From Parachitinimonas caeni (GTDB lineage Bacteria > Pseudomonadota > Gammaproteobacteria > Burkholderiales > Chitinimonadaceae): DNA of 52,995 bases. The DNA lies in assembly GCF_030129945.1 (NCBI RefSeq), contig NZ_JARRAF010000033.1:1-52995 (forward strand). Direction: 5' to 3'. The notes below the pieces were generated by a model. The model did no database searches. It was given only the letters and a program-made list of their open reading frames with translations, and was not told the DNA's origin. Both the position numbers and the translations under genes were made by a program. This document shows, in pieces, positions 28,317 to 38,347 of this stretch; within the stretch, counting starts at the first letter, position 1; every line of letters starts with the position of its first letter.

Positions 28317-29999
28317 ATGCAACTACGATTCCGTTCCTTTCCGGAACAGGCCGAGAACGCTTTACGGGCTGCCGGTCTTTCTCCCATTGAAGCGCGTGTC
28401 TATGCGGCGCGGGGCATCGGCGATGTGGGTGAGCTGGATGTCGAGCTCAAGCGCCTGTTGCCCTATCAGCAATTACTGAATGCCGAAAAGGCGGCGATAC
28501 GTCTGGCCGATGCGATTGCCGGGCAGGAGCGCATCCTGATCGTCGCCGATTACGATGCTGATGGCGCTACTGCCTGTGCAGTGGGTCTGCGTGGCCTGCG
28601 TGCGATGGGAGCCGTCGTCGATTTTCTGGTACCCAATCGCTTTGAGTACGGCTATGGCCTGACCCCGGAAATCGTTGATCTGGCCGCCAAGGCGGCGCCA
28701 CGACTGATTGTGACGGTTGACAACGGCATCGCCAGCGTCGCGGGTGTTGAGAGGGCCCGCCAGCTTGGCATAGAGGTACTGGTTACCGATCACCATCTGC
28801 CCGGTGATGCGCTGCCGGCAGCGCTGATCGTCAACCCCAATCAACCCGGATGCCCGTTCCCCAGCAAGGCTCTGGCCGGGGTAGGGGTGATGTTCTATGT
28901 GCTGCTCGCTTTGCGGGCGGAATTGCGCAACCGTCAGGCATTTACTGGTCAGACCGAGCCAAATCTGGCGAGTCTGCTTGATCTGGTGGCACTCGGAACC
29001 GTGGCCGACGTGGCGAGGCTGGATGCCAATAATCGCATTCTGGTGCAGCAGGGCTTGCGGCGGATGCGTGCCGGCAAGGCCTGCATGGGTATTCTGTCCT
29101 TGTTTCGCGCAGCTGGCCGCGATCATCGGCGTGCCTCGGCTTTCGATCTTGGATTTACCTTGGGCCCGCGTTTGAACGCCGCCGGCCGGCTTGATGACAT
29201 GACACTGGGCATCGTCTGCCTGAGCCATGACGACCCGGATGTCACGGATGCTGCGGCGCAGCGCCTGGATCTGTTCAACCGGGAACGGCGGGTAATCGAA
29301 GCGCACATTCAGGAAGCGGCGCAGGCAGTGCTTGAAGCCATCAAGGTCGATGATCGTTACAGCCTTTGCCTGTACGACCCGACGTGGCACCAGGGAGTGG
29401 TAGGCATAGTGGCGTCCCGGCTCAAAGACCGGCATCACCGCCCGGCCATGGTTTTTGCCAAAGGGGGCGATGATGAAATTAAAGGTTCCGGTCGCTCGAC
29501 GGCGGGTTTGCACCTGCGGGATGCGCTGGATCTGGTAGCCAAGCAGCATCCGGGTTTGTTGCGCAAGTTTGGCGGCCATGCGGCGGCGGCCGGGGTAACC
29601 TTGGCAGAGGCCGATTTGCCGCGCTTTGCCGAGGCCTTTGAGGCGGTATGTCGGGACTGCATGGGCAAGGAGGATCTGGACCGGCTGGTGGAAACCGATG
29701 GCGAGTTGGCACCGGAAGATATCAGCCTGCCTTTGGCGGAATGTTTTGATGCCCAGGTTTGGGGGCAGGGCTTTCCTCAGCCGCTGTTTGTTGGTGAATT
29801 CAGGGTGGTGCAGCAGCGGGTGGTAGGCGAGAAGCACCTCAAGCTCAAACTGGCGGCGCACGATGGTCGGATGTTCGAAGCCATGCGCTTTCAGCACGCC
29901 GAGCCACTGCCCGCGCAAATCCATGCGGTCTATCGGTTGTCGGTCAATGAGTACAACGGCTCCCGTCTCTTGCAACTATTAATCGAGCACTGTCTATGA
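28317..29999 (+). CDS. recJ: Single-stranded-DNA-specific exonuclease RecJ
   Basis: 560 residues from the ATG at 28317. The DHH phosphoesterase motifs are VADYDADGATA (D78, D80, D82) and VTDHHLPG, with the DHHA1 domain GSGRSTAGLHLRDAL and GGHAAAAG downstream. It degrades single-stranded DNA 5' to 3' in recombination and mismatch repair. It overlaps the next gene by 4 bp (ATGA). Confidence 0.95.
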   Translation: MQLRFRSFPEQAENALRAAGLSPIEARVYAARGIGDVGELDVELKRLLPYQQLLNAEKAAIRLADAIAGQERILIVADYDADGATACAVGLRGLRAMGAVVDFLVPNRFEYGYGLTPEIVDLAAKAAPRLIVTVDNGIASVAGVERARQLGIEVLVTDHHLPGDALPAALIVNPNQPGCPFPSKALAGVGVMFYVLLALRAELRNRQAFTGQTEPNLASLLDLVALGTVADVARLDANNRILVQQGLRRMRAGKACMGILSLFRAAGRDHRRASAFDLGFTLGPRLNAAGRLDDMTLGIVCLSHDDPDVTDAAAQRLDLFNRERRVIEAHIQEAAQAVLEAIKVDDRYSLCLYDPTWHQGVVGIVASRLKDRHHRPAMVFAKGGDDEIKGSGRSTAGLHLRDALDLVAKQHPGLLRKFGGHAAAAGVTLAEADLPRFAEAFEAVCRDCMGKEDLDRLVETDGELAPEDISLPLAECFDAQVWGQGFPQPLFVGEFRVVQQRVVGEKHLKLKLAAHDGRMFEAMRFQHAEPLPAQIHAVYRLSVNEYNGSRLLQLLIEHCL

Positions 30000-31732
30000 C
30001 GCAATCGATCAACCGATTGCCCCTGACGTCAGCTTCAGCTCCGGTGCGGACAGCGAGTTCGGGGTCGCCAGCAGCGATCTGGCTGGTGCTGATGCTGGCC
30101 CTGTGCGGCATTTACTTGTGGCAGGTGTTTCAGTTCACCCCGAATGCGCCGCGTGATGACGATCTGGCCATTTTTGTACGGTTGGGAACCTTCAAGCACT
30201 GGTCCGGTTGGGCGAGTCTGGGAGATCTGCTCAAGCATCACAACGAACACCGGCTCGGCGTGATGTCTTTGATTGCTTATGCACAATACACACTTAGCGG
30301 CGTGGTCAATTTCAAATTGCTGGCACTGATGGGTAACCTCAGCTTGCTGTTAGCCTTTGCGGTCCTGGCTTGGGGGGTGACGGACCGTAAGAGCGAGCAT
30401 TTCTGGCCGGTTTGCCTGCTTGGATTGTTGGTGTTCGTGCAATGGCGTTATTGGCAAGCCAGTGTCTGGCCGATGGTGACGATTTCCGGCTTCCCCGCCA
30501 TCCTGTTTGCTGTCACCACAATGGTGCTGCTGGCCAGGTCTGAGCGTTGGGCGTTTGGATTAGCGATAGGCAGTGCTGCGCTGGCGACCTTGTCGCAAGG
30601 AAACGGCTTGTTTATCTGGCCGGCTGGCATGCTGATGCTTGCGGTGCAACAACGCTGGCGCGCCATGGCGGTCTGGACGACGCTGACGGCCTTGGTAATC
30701 CCTGTCTACTTCATTGGCTATGTAGCGCCACCATCGCATGTGCCGATCAGTACGGCCTTGCGTAACCCGCATCTGCTGGCTGGATATTTTCTGGTGTTTC
30801 TGGGTAACTATCCTATGCCAGGCTTTGTCGGCCCTTGGCGATTATGGTTGGCTGGTTTATTGGGAGGAGGGCTGCTGTCGCTGTCTATCTGGACGATTCT
30901 CCGCCACGGTCGCCAGAATCCGGCACTCGCCGGGATGCTGTTGTTCTGTTTGATCAGTGGCGCGGCGGCGGCGATGGGACGCGCCACGCTCGGCCTCGAT
31001 CAGGCGCTCAGTTCACGCTATGCCATCATTCCTTCCTGTATGTGGGCAAGCTTGCTGTTATGGGCGGGTTCGCGGCGCTGGCCTGGTCTGTCGGCCAGTT
31101 ATGGTGTAGTGCTGGCCGTGTTGGCTGCCAGCTGGATCTGGAGCTATCAACAAGCTGCCCCGATCATTGAGGCACGGCGGCTTGAAGCAGAGTTGGGTAG
31201 AGTGTGTGACGATGGTTGTGTCGAACATCTGATTTACCCTAATCTCGCCGAGGCTTTCCCCGTCGTGCATGATGCAGAGAAAGATGGGCTGTTCCATTTT
31301 CCGCGCAGCAAAGGTTGTCTCGCCTGCTCGGTAGTGCCTCTGGTCAACGCGCATGTTGTGCCTGCCAATGCGAAGCCTTATCACTTGGTGTCAGCCAAGG
31401 ATGGCTGGGTCGATCGCGTGGAGCGCCAAGGTGCCGCTTTGCAGATTGTAGGCTGGGCCCGTCATGCCTTGGCCCAGGCGCGAGTGCTGGAGATGGCGCT
31501 ACCTGCCGCGCCCAGCCAGATCAAGATCTTGCCCGTCGCCCGTGAAGATGTGGCCACCATGCTCGGTGACCCGCGCCATGCCAACTCCGGATTCCGCCTG
31601 ACCCTGCAATTTTCCGATGAAGTCTCCGCCCAGGCTGCCGAAAAAAAGTTCTGTATTGCCAGTCGGACGGATTCCGGTCTGGCGCTGTTGAATGGCCAGC
31701 CGGCCATCTGCGATCATCTTTTCTTGAAGTAA
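29996..31732 (+). CDS. Polytopic membrane protein, possible GT-C-type glycosyltransferase
   Basis: 578 residues. About 9-11 hydrophobic segments fill 25-380, then a soluble C-terminal part of about 190 residues with cysteines (CDDGC, CLAC). The first extracytoplasmic loop has RDDDLAIF, a position where GT-C enzymes keep acidic residues, but the similarity is loose. It overlaps recJ by ATGA and precedes rlmB by 10 bp. No specific substrate can be proposed. Confidence 0.7.
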   Translation: MTQSINRLPLTSASAPVRTASSGSPAAIWLVLMLALCGIYLWQVFQFTPNAPRDDDLAIFVRLGTFKHWSGWASLGDLLKHHNEHRLGVMSLIAYAQYTLSGVVNFKLLALMGNLSLLLAFAVLAWGVTDRKSEHFWPVCLLGLLVFVQWRYWQASVWPMVTISGFPAILFAVTTMVLLARSERWAFGLAIGSAALATLSQGNGLFIWPAGMLMLAVQQRWRAMAVWTTLTALVIPVYFIGYVAPPSHVPISTALRNPHLLAGYFLVFLGNYPMPGFVGPWRLWLAGLLGGGLLSLSIWTILRHGRQNPALAGMLLFCLISGAAAAMGRATLGLDQALSSRYAIIPSCMWASLLLWAGSRRWPGLSASYGVVLAVLAASWIWSYQQAAPIIEARRLEAELGRVCDDGCVEHLIYPNLAEAFPVVHDAEKDGLFHFPRSKGCLACSVVPLVNAHVVPANAKPYHLVSAKDGWVDRVERQGAALQIVGWARHALAQARVLEMALPAAPSQIKILPVAREDVATMLGDPRHANSGFRLTLQFSDEVSAQAAEKKFCIASRTDSGLALLNGQPAICDHLFLK

Positions 31733-31742
31733 GGCCCGACCC

Positions 31743-32486
31743 ATGCAAAAAAAACTGATTCATGGCTTTCACGCCGTCAACGCCCGTCTGGCCCGTATCC
31801 CTGATAGCGTGCTTGAGCTGTACTTTCTGCGCGACCGTTCCGACCCGCGAATGGGTGACCTGCTGAAAGTGGCAGAACGCACAGGTGTCAAGCTGATCCC
31901 CGTTGATAGCAACCGCCTGGATGGCATGACCGGCAATGCCCGCCATCAAGGGGTGGCGGCGGTGATTGATGCAGACCGCAACCATGTGGCACTTGAAGAA
32001 GTGCTGGAAGATCTGAATGAACCTCCGTTCCTGCTGATTCTGGATGGGATTACCGATCCGCATAATCTGGGGGCCTGCCTGCGGGTTGCCGACGCCATGG
32101 GCGTGCATGCCGTAATCGCGCCCAAGGACAAGGCTGTCGGTATCAATGCCACCGTGTCGAAAGTGGCCTGTGGTGCGGCAGAGGTGCTGCCATATATCGT
32201 CGTAACCAATCTGGCCCGCACACTCCGGGATATCAAGGATGCCGGAATCTGGATTGCCGGCACGGCAGCAGATGCGGATACCGACCTGTTCCACTTTGAT
32301 GGTCGTGGTCCCGTCGCCTGGGTGCTCGGCGCGGAAGGAGCCGGCATGCGTCGGCTGACCCGTGAGCATTGCGACATCCTGGTGTCGATTCCGATGTTCG
32401 GTTCGGTCGAGAGTTTGAATGTATCGGTAGCGACAGGCATCTGCCTAGCCGAAACGCGGCGGCAGCGGACGGTCACCGGCAAATAA
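31743..32486 (+). CDS. rlmB: 23S rRNA (guanosine(2251)-2'-O)-methyltransferase
   Basis: 247 residues, SPOUT class. Substrate-binding N-terminal domain ([15 protein letters not shown]), then [20 protein letters not shown] and the knot motifs VLGAEGAGM and [15 protein letters not shown]. It methylates G2251 of 23S rRNA. Last gene of the plus-strand block, followed by a terminator. Confidence 0.95.
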   Translation: MQKKLIHGFHAVNARLARIPDSVLELYFLRDRSDPRMGDLLKVAERTGVKLIPVDSNRLDGMTGNARHQGVAAVIDADRNHVALEEVLEDLNEPPFLLILDGITDPHNLGACLRVADAMGVHAVIAPKDKAVGINATVSKVACGAAEVLPYIVVTNLARTLRDIKDAGIWIAGTAADADTDLFHFDGRGPVAWVLGAEGAGMRRLTREHCDILVSIPMFGSVESLNVSVATGICLAETRRQRTVTGK

Positions 32487-32508
32487 GCCAGCCGAGCTGG
32501 GCGAAAAT

Positions 32509-32549
32509 CAACAAGCGCTGCATGGCTTTTCGGCATGCAGCGCTTGTTG
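32509..32549. terminator. Bidirectional terminator between rlmB and the convergent gene
   Basis: A perfect 16-bp stem (32509-32524 with 32534-32549, arm CAACAAGCGCTGCATG) and 9-base loop. T-rich on both exits (TTT on plus, ATTTTC on minus), so it can serve both converging genes. Confidence 0.85.
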
Positions 32550-32598
32550 TTTGGGCGCTGTGTGGAGCGTCACGGCCAGCGACGCCCGATATGGGCGC

Positions 32599-34269
32599 TC
32601 AGAATGCTGGAATCGAATAGCCACGGGCGGTAATGGCATCGGCGATGGTGGCACTTGAGCCCAGCCCCATCAGATCTGGCGTCGTGACGGTCAGATCGGC
32701 AGCGGTTTCATCATTGCTGCCGTTCAGATTACGGTCATACCAGAAGCTGCCACTGCCGCTGTAGGTGCAGGCGTCCGTAGGGGCGTAGCGGATATTGGCG
32801 CCTGCCGTCGGGGTTTCCCATTTGCCCGTGCTGCTGTTGTAGTTGATGAACTGACGCTGCGCGTATTCCTTGTGCAGCCCAACCGGGCTGGATGGCTTGG
32901 GGGCGGCCCAGGCGCAATTGAACCCCATGATCGCGCCGCTGGTGCTGGCAATCGGGTCGCCATAGCCGAAATAGGATTCGCCATCATTGGTGGTGCCAAT
33001 ACCGTTCAGCCCCAGTTGCAGGATGCGCGAATTGCCGTCCCCCGCCCCGGCCTGCCAGACCGAGATGTATTTTCCTTTCAGGGAAACGGGGTCATAACTG
33101 GCACCAAAGCGCGAGAAATTGTCGCTGAAGCCAGTGGCTTTCAGCTGTTGGTCGGTATCAAACGTGCCAAGCGTCGAATAGGTGCCGGTGCCACAGTATT
33201 GCCCCTGACGCATGCTGGTGGTCATGGCAGTAGCGCTGGTGCGACCATATTTGAGCGTGCCGACCCGGGTAACCGGGTTGGCGCCACTGCCGCAATTTCC
33301 TCCATTGAAGGCCTGGGTCACAGACCAGGTCAACAGGCCGGAATAGACGGCCTTGCTGCCGCCCGGCGTATGTTCGAGCTTGGCGGCGATGGTGTGGCTG
33401 GCACCGCTGCTATCGGTGTAACTGAAGTTCAGCAACATCGTCCAGACCGTACTGGCACCATCGAGCTGCAAAGCGGCCTGACTGAAGGTGGTGGAGGGGA
33501 TGCCGACCGCATTCATCTCGGCTGTGAGATCAACCGTGCTGCCCGCTGTCGGTAGCCCCTTGCCCGAGGCATAGGCCTGGCGTACCAGTCCCGCCAATCC
33601 ACTCAGCGCCATATTGGCCCGCATCGAGACGCCATCCTGACGTGCATTGAGCTGGGCTGCTGCACAGGCATCACCGGTAGTGGTGTCCGTCTGCAGCCAA
33701 ATGCCCAGATCGCCACTGGGCAATGTGCCGGAAGCGGCGCTGCCCGAGCCGTCCGGGTGACTGGTGAATTTGAGCGTTGGCCCAAAGCACCCTGCGTCGT
33801 TGCTTTCAAGCAGGAATGCTGAGGGGTCGAACACCGCGACCGGAGTACTGCTGCCGCTAAGCAACGCACTGATGCGGGCGGTTGCGGCTTGATAACTGAG
33901 GGGAGTGCTTGGCCCAGCAGTAAAGCTGCTCTTGGCAGATTGCCGGGTCGGCGGACTGGCCGCTAAATCGAGTGGGAAGACCTTGCCGGTTTCGATCTTG
34001 TCCCGATCTGCCGTGCGCAGCCACTCTGTCAGACTGCCGATATTACTGATGGGGCCACCTTGATACAGAAATACCTGCCCATCCTTTACCCCGATGCACA
34101 AGGCGGCATTGTTGTAACAGCGGTATTCATAACCCTGAAGCAGCGCGGTGGCAGTCGGTTTTTGCAACAGGCTTGGATATGCCTGCTGTGCCCAGTCGAG
34201 TAGCCGATCCGTATCCGAAGCGGCGGCCCAGCCTGATGCCAGGGAAAGCAACAAGAGAACGGGTTTCAT
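32599..34269 (-). CDS. Secreted protein of unknown function with the domain shared with the CAP protein
   Basis: 556 residues from the ATG at 34269, with GGAG 6 bases upstream. Signal peptide about 1-17 (LLLLSLASGWAAA), then a domain of about 75 residues (TDRLLDWAQQAYPSLL ... GYEYRCYNNAALCIGVKDGQVFLY ... GSLTEWL) that aligns with the C-terminus of the CAP protein at 20528-22540. The rest is Gly/Ser/Thr-rich, beta-type, with several cysteines, and unrecognised. Probably exported. It stands alone between two oppositely oriented units. Confidence 0.75.
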   Translation of the reverse strand: MKPVLLLLSLASGWAAASDTDRLLDWAQQAYPSLLQKPTATALLQGYEYRCYNNAALCIGVKDGQVFLYQGGPISNIGSLTEWLRTADRDKIETGKVFPLDLAASPPTRQSAKSSFTAGPSTPLSYQAATARISALLSGSSTPVAVFDPSAFLLESNDAGCFGPTLKFTSHPDGSGSAASGTLPSGDLGIWLQTDTTTGDACAAAQLNARQDGVSMRANMALSGLAGLVRQAYASGKGLPTAGSTVDLTAEMNAVGIPSTTFSQAALQLDGASTVWTMLLNFSYTDSSGASHTIAAKLEHTPGGSKAVYSGLLTWSVTQAFNGGNCGSGANPVTRVGTLKYGRTSATAMTTSMRQGQYCGTGTYSTLGTFDTDQQLKATGFSDNFSRFGASYDPVSLKGKYISVWQAGAGDGNSRILQLGLNGIGTTNDGESYFGYGDPIASTSGAIMGFNCAWAAPKPSSPVGLHKEYAQRQFINYNSSTGKWETPTAGANIRYAPTDACTYSGSGSFWYDRNLNGSNDETAADLTVTTPDLMGLGSSATIADAITARGYSIPAF

Positions 34270-34380
34270 CGGTGACTCCCATCTGTGGATGATGGGTTCA
34301 CTATAGTCAGCGATCCGCAATGGGTTGGCAGCAGGCAGCGGTGATTCTGATGCTGGAAAGTGCCAGTATTTCCTTGAAAA

Positions 34381-35133
34381 TCAGTGCAGCGATGGAGTTC
34401 TGGCTGAACGCAGATCGTCCAGGATCGGCATCATCGCCAACAAAACCAGCCACGCGGCCAAGGGGATACTGGCGGAGTAACCCAGATACTTGAATCCGGT
34501 AGCACCTAGCAGTCCGCCCAGGAAAAAGCTCGCCAACAGCTGTAGATGGAGGCTGAGGCGACGAAAGTTGACGGCAACGTCACTGGCGGCACTGGCTCGC
34601 CAGCGATACAGCCACTTACCGGCTTCAATGCCGATATCTGTTGCCATGCCAGTAATGTGCGTGGTGCGGATCTCAGCCTGTGAAATCTTGGTAATGATGG
34701 CGTTCTGCAAACCCATGACGAAGCACAGCAGGAGTACGGTGGTGGGCACCATGACATGCGCCGCCATCGGCAGATTGGCGCCTGCCAGCCCGAAGATCAG
34801 CAGTAAACAGGCTTCGAGCAGCAGGCTCAGGGCATACTGGCTGCGCAGATGGCGGCGTCTCGCCCAATTGATGAGGATGGCGGTGCTTGCCGCACCCAGA
34901 ATGAAAGTCAGCAAGGCGACCATGGCGGCAAGGCCGAGCACCAGCTCGCCCAAGGCGAAATGGTCGGCCGCTGCCGACAAAACGCCCGTCATGTGCGAGG
35001 TATATTGACCAACTGCCAGAAAACCACCGGCGTTGATGGCGCCAGCTACAAACGCCAGCGACAGCCCCAGATGCTGGTTGGCACGAGTCGTGCGTTCTGC
35101 GCTGCTCAGGTTGCGCAGGTAGCCCAAGGGCAT
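34381..35133 (-). CDS. DUF1275 (YoaK-like) membrane protein
   Basis: 250 residues from the ATG at 35133; the longer frame to 35274 overlaps mltB and lacks homology. About six membrane segments. Conserved pieces are AFVAGAINAGGFLAVGQYTSHMTG, FVMGLQNAIITKISQAEIRTTHITG. Function unknown. It lies 19 bp after mltB on the same strand, so is likely in the hrcA-mltB unit. Confidence 0.85.
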   Translation of the reverse strand: MPLGYLRNLSSAERTTRANQHLGLSLAFVAGAINAGGFLAVGQYTSHMTGVLSAAADHFALGELVLGLAAMVALLTFILGAASTAILINWARRRHLRSQYALSLLLEACLLLIFGLAGANLPMAAHVMVPTTVLLLCFVMGLQNAIITKISQAEIRTTHITGMATDIGIEAGKWLYRWRASAASDVAVNFRRLSLHLQLLASFFLGGLLGATGFKYLGYSASIPLAAWLVLLAMMPILDDLRSARTPSLH

Positions 35134-35152
35134 GTCAGACCCCCAACGTGGT

Positions 35153-36238
35153 TCAGGATCGGCGATGCTTGCGTGCAGACTTGGATGCCTTGGCAGGTTT
35201 GGCCGCCTGCTTGGGTGCCGGTGGCAATAACAAGGGATCTTCGTAGGCGGCGCGGATTTTCCGTGCCAGCTCATGCACGGCCATCGCGTACAAGGTGCTC
35301 TTGTTATAGCGGGTCAGCACATAAAAGTTATTGAAACCCAGCCAGTACTCTGTCCGATCTGGCGCCACATCCAGCGGCACCAGCACGGCTTGCCGGCTTG
35401 CGGGCACTGCTTCGGCAGGCTTGACGCCAAAGCTGGCCAGTTGCTCTACGGTGTAGTGCAGATTGAATTTGTCATCGACCAGTGGCTGAAAGCCGCTACC
35501 CTCGACCTTGGCCCTGGCCACCAACGGCTCGCCAATTTTCCAGCCATGTGCATGAAAGTAATTGGCAATACTGGCCAGAATGTCTGCCGGGTTCGTCCAG
35601 ATATCCCGATGATGATCACCATCCCAGTCCACGGCATATTCCCTGAATGAGGAGGGCATGAACTGCGGGACGCCCATGGCACCGGCGTAGGAGCCCCTGA
35701 AGCTCAAGGGATCGTTGCCTTCTTCGCGGGCCAGCAGCAGAAACTGCTCCAGCTGACCACGAAAATACTCGGCCCGCCGTGGGTAGTCGAACGCAATGGT
35801 GGCCAGGGCATCGGCCACCCTGAAGCTGCCGGTATTGCTGCCGTACATGGTCTCCACCCCAACAATGGCAATCAGGTATTCGGGGGGGATTTCATAGTGG
35901 TTGGAGATGGTTTCAAGCGTTTTGGCGTGCTTGTACCAGAACGCCACGCCCTGGCGGATACGCTGGTTCTCAACAAAATTCGGTCGAAACTCATACCAGG
36001 GCCGGCTGGTGGATGGGCGGTCCAGAATGGCGAGAATTCGCGGCTTGAGCTGGATCTGATCAAGTACCGCAGACAGCATGGAGCGATCCATGCCATGTCG
36101 GGTACTCATCTCATCGATAAAAATCTGCACATCGGGCCGCTGTGACAGCCGCATTTCATTCGGAGCCTCATTGGCCAGGCTGAAAAATGGCAGGCCACAC
36201 AGCAATACAGCCAACAGGTTTGGCACAAGTCGATTCAT
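35153..36238 (-). CDS. mltB: Membrane-bound lytic murein transglycosylase B
   Basis: 361 residues with an N-terminal signal peptide (about 1-22). It is not a clear lipoprotein because the only early cysteine is in LLCGLPFF. The catalytic glutamate is E129 in AIVGVETMYGSNTG, followed by FRGSYAGAMGVPQFMPSSF, typical of MltB/SltB. It cleaves peptidoglycan glycan strands with 1,6-anhydro product formation. The C-terminus is Lys/Ala-rich. 21 bp after hrcA. Confidence 0.93.
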   Translation of the reverse strand: MNRLVPNLLAVLLCGLPFFSLANEAPNEMRLSQRPDVQIFIDEMSTRHGMDRSMLSAVLDQIQLKPRILAILDRPSTSRPWYEFRPNFVENQRIRQGVAFWYKHAKTLETISNHYEIPPEYLIAIVGVETMYGSNTGSFRVADALATIAFDYPRRAEYFRGQLEQFLLLAREEGNDPLSFRGSYAGAMGVPQFMPSSFREYAVDWDGDHHRDIWTNPADILASIANYFHAHGWKIGEPLVARAKVEGSGFQPLVDDKFNLHYTVEQLASFGVKPAEAVPASRQAVLVPLDVAPDRTEYWLGFNNFYVLTRYNKSTLYAMAVHELARKIRAAYEDPLLLPPAPKQAAKPAKASKSARKHRRS

Positions 36239-36259
36239 GGGAAGGGGCGTTGCCGCCGG

Positions 36260-37285
36260 TTATGTGTTTTGTTGGCTCAAGGCGCTCGAAAGCAGCTTGG
36301 CAGTGATATCGACAATCGGAATCACCCGATCGTACGCCATGCGAGTCGGGCCGATAACGCCCAGCGTGCCGACGACCTCGCCGTCCACCTGATAGGGGGC
36401 GGCTACCACGGAACACTCATCCAGCGGCAGGATATTCGATTCGTTGCCGATAAAGATCTGCACCCCGTGGGCATGCTGGCTCAGGTCAAGCAAGCCCAGC
36501 AAGGCGGTCTTTTGCTCGAAAACATCAAACAGGGCGCGTAAACGCCCGACATTGGAAGTCAGCTCCTCCACGCGAAGCAGGTTTGCTTCACCGCTGATCA
36601 CCACGTTGTCATCATGACGCGACAGCGCCTCACCTCCGGCGAGGACGGCAGCGTTCATCAGGCTGGCGATATCCCCTTGTAGCTGGCGGATGTCAGTCAT
36701 CACGGCTGCTTGGGCTTCCTCCAGCGTCTTACCTGCAAAATGCTGGGTCAGGAAGTTCCCGGCCGTCGCTAGTTCGCCGGGTTGATAGGCACGCTCAGTA
36801 AACAGAATGCGGTTTTGCACATCGCCGTCGGAGGTTACCAAGATCAGCAAAACCCGTTTCTCGGACAGCTGGACAAACTCGACCTGTCGCAAGGTAATAC
36901 CCGTGCGCCGGGGCGTGACGACCACTCCCGTGAACTGGGTGAGCTGTGATAACAGCGTTGACGCAGAATTGATCAGGCTTGAAGGGTTATTGGGCAGGAA
37001 CTGCCCGAGCAGCTGTCCCCGCTCGGCATCCCCCAGTGGCTGGATGGTCACCAGGGTATCGACGAACATCCGGTAGCCCAAAGCCGTCGGCACGCGACCG
37101 GCCGAAGTGTGTGGGCTGGCGATGAAACCCATTTCTTCCAGATCGGCCATGATATTGCGGATCGAGGCGGGCGAGAGTTCAAGACCGGAAAAGCGGGACA
37201 GGGTTCTGGAACCCACTGGCTGGCCTTCGATAATGTAACGCTCGACCAGGGTCTTTAGCAGGATTTGTGCGCGTTCATTCAGCAT
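36260..37285 (-). CDS. hrcA: Heat-inducible transcription repressor HrcA
   Basis: 341 residues. N-terminal winged helix (ERAQILLKTLVERYIIEGQPVGSRTL, SPASIRNIMADLEEMGF) and the HrcA dimerisation/GAF-like part. It represses chaperonin genes through CIRCE sites. No CIRCE element was recognised in this window. It diverges from nadK with 153 bp between starts. Confidence 0.95.
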   Translation of the reverse strand: MLNERAQILLKTLVERYIIEGQPVGSRTLSRFSGLELSPASIRNIMADLEEMGFIASPHTSAGRVPTALGYRMFVDTLVTIQPLGDAERGQLLGQFLPNNPSSLINSASTLLSQLTQFTGVVVTPRRTGITLRQVEFVQLSEKRVLLILVTSDGDVQNRILFTERAYQPGELATAGNFLTQHFAGKTLEEAQAAVMTDIRQLQGDIASLMNAAVLAGGEALSRHDDNVVISGEANLLRVEELTSNVGRLRALFDVFEQKTALLGLLDLSQHAHGVQIFIGNESNILPLDECSVVAAPYQVDGEVVGTLGVIGPTRMAYDRVIPIVDITAKLLSSALSQQNT

Positions 37286-37438
37286 GGTGTCAATTCTAGC
37301 CTGATCGTCTTATCAAGACCAATGCCTGCCCAGGTATCGGATGGCGAGGCCTCACAGTGGCTAGATGGCGCCGAAATTGCTGCATTGCAAGAGCTTGATG
37401 CGGTAGATCAGCAGTATTGGCTATGGTTAAATGACCGC

Positions 37439-38314
37439 ATGGCGAGTCTATTTAATAAAGTTGCGCTGGTGGCCCGGCAGGGTAGTCCCCGGATCGGAGA
37501 GCCGCTGGCAACCCTGGTGAACCTGCTGCAGGCGGCTGGCATTTCGGTGCTGATCGATGCCGATACTGCACGGGAGCATCCGATATCCGGTGTTCAGACC
37601 GTCGCGCGCGACACGATCGGCAAACTGGTTGATCTGGTGATCGTGCTCGGTGGAGATGGCACCATGTTGAGCATTGCCCGGCTGGTGGCGCCTTACCGGA
37701 TTCCTCTGGTTGGCGTGAATCAGGGACATCTTGGCTTCATGACCGATATTTCCCTGCATGAGATGGAGCAAACCATTTCGCGCATTCTCGAAGGCGACTT
37801 CGTGCCGGAAGAGCGCATGCTGCTGCAGGCATCGCTGTTTCGGGGGGATCAGGAAATTCACAGCGCCTTGGCGTTCAACGATGTGGTGGTGAGTCGTGGG
37901 GCACTGGGTTCGATGATCGAGTTTGAAATCTTCATTGACGATCAGTTTGTCTACAGCCAGCGCTCAGATGGTCTGATTATCTCAACGCCGACCGGCTCCA
38001 CGGCCTACGCCCTGGCCTCGGGGGGGCCGATCCTGCACCCAACCTTGCCGGCGATTGCGCTGGTGCCTATCTGTCCGCAGTCGATGAGCAACCGGCCAAT
38101 CGCCGTCAATGACTCCTGTCATGTCGAGTTCATGCTGACCAAGGGTCTGGATGCCCGTATTCATTTTGATGGCCAATCCCATTTCGATCTGATGGAAATG
38201 GACAGGCTGGCGATCAAGCGTTACCGCAATTCGCTGCGGATTCTTCACCCGCTTGGGTACAACTACTACAACATGCTGCGCGAGAAGCTGCATTGGGGCG
38301 AACGTCTGTTCTAG
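37439..38314 (+). CDS. nadK: NAD kinase
   Basis: 291 residues from the ATG at 37439. The frame runs back to 37265 over hrcA, but family similarity begins at FNKVALVARQG. GGDG motif at 71-74 and TPTGSTAYALASGGPILHP are the ATP/NAD sites. It phosphorylates NAD to NADP. It precedes recN by 33 bp, the common hrcA/nadK/recN neighbourhood. Confidence 0.95.
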   Translation: MASLFNKVALVARQGSPRIGEPLATLVNLLQAAGISVLIDADTAREHPISGVQTVARDTIGKLVDLVIVLGGDGTMLSIARLVAPYRIPLVGVNQGHLGFMTDISLHEMEQTISRILEGDFVPEERMLLQASLFRGDQEIHSALAFNDVVVSRGALGSMIEFEIFIDDQFVYSQRSDGLIISTPTGSTAYALASGGPILHPTLPAIALVPICPQSMSNRPIAVNDSCHVEFMLTKGLDARIHFDGQSHFDLMEMDRLAIKRYRNSLRILHPLGYNYYNMLREKLHWGERLF

Positions 38315-38347
38315 ACCCAATACGCGACCACGCCGGTGCTAGGTGCC

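Noticed and set aside
28473-29975. 500-codon frame antisense to recJ
   Set aside because: A frame shadow of a GC-rich gene; recJ on the plus strand has all DHH motifs and the antisense product shows no recognisable domain.
35134-35274. Longer start for the DUF1275 protein overlapping mltB
   Set aside because: The extension is antisense-like noise, Arg/Pro/His-rich; the ATG at 35133 places the first conserved segment at the correct distance.
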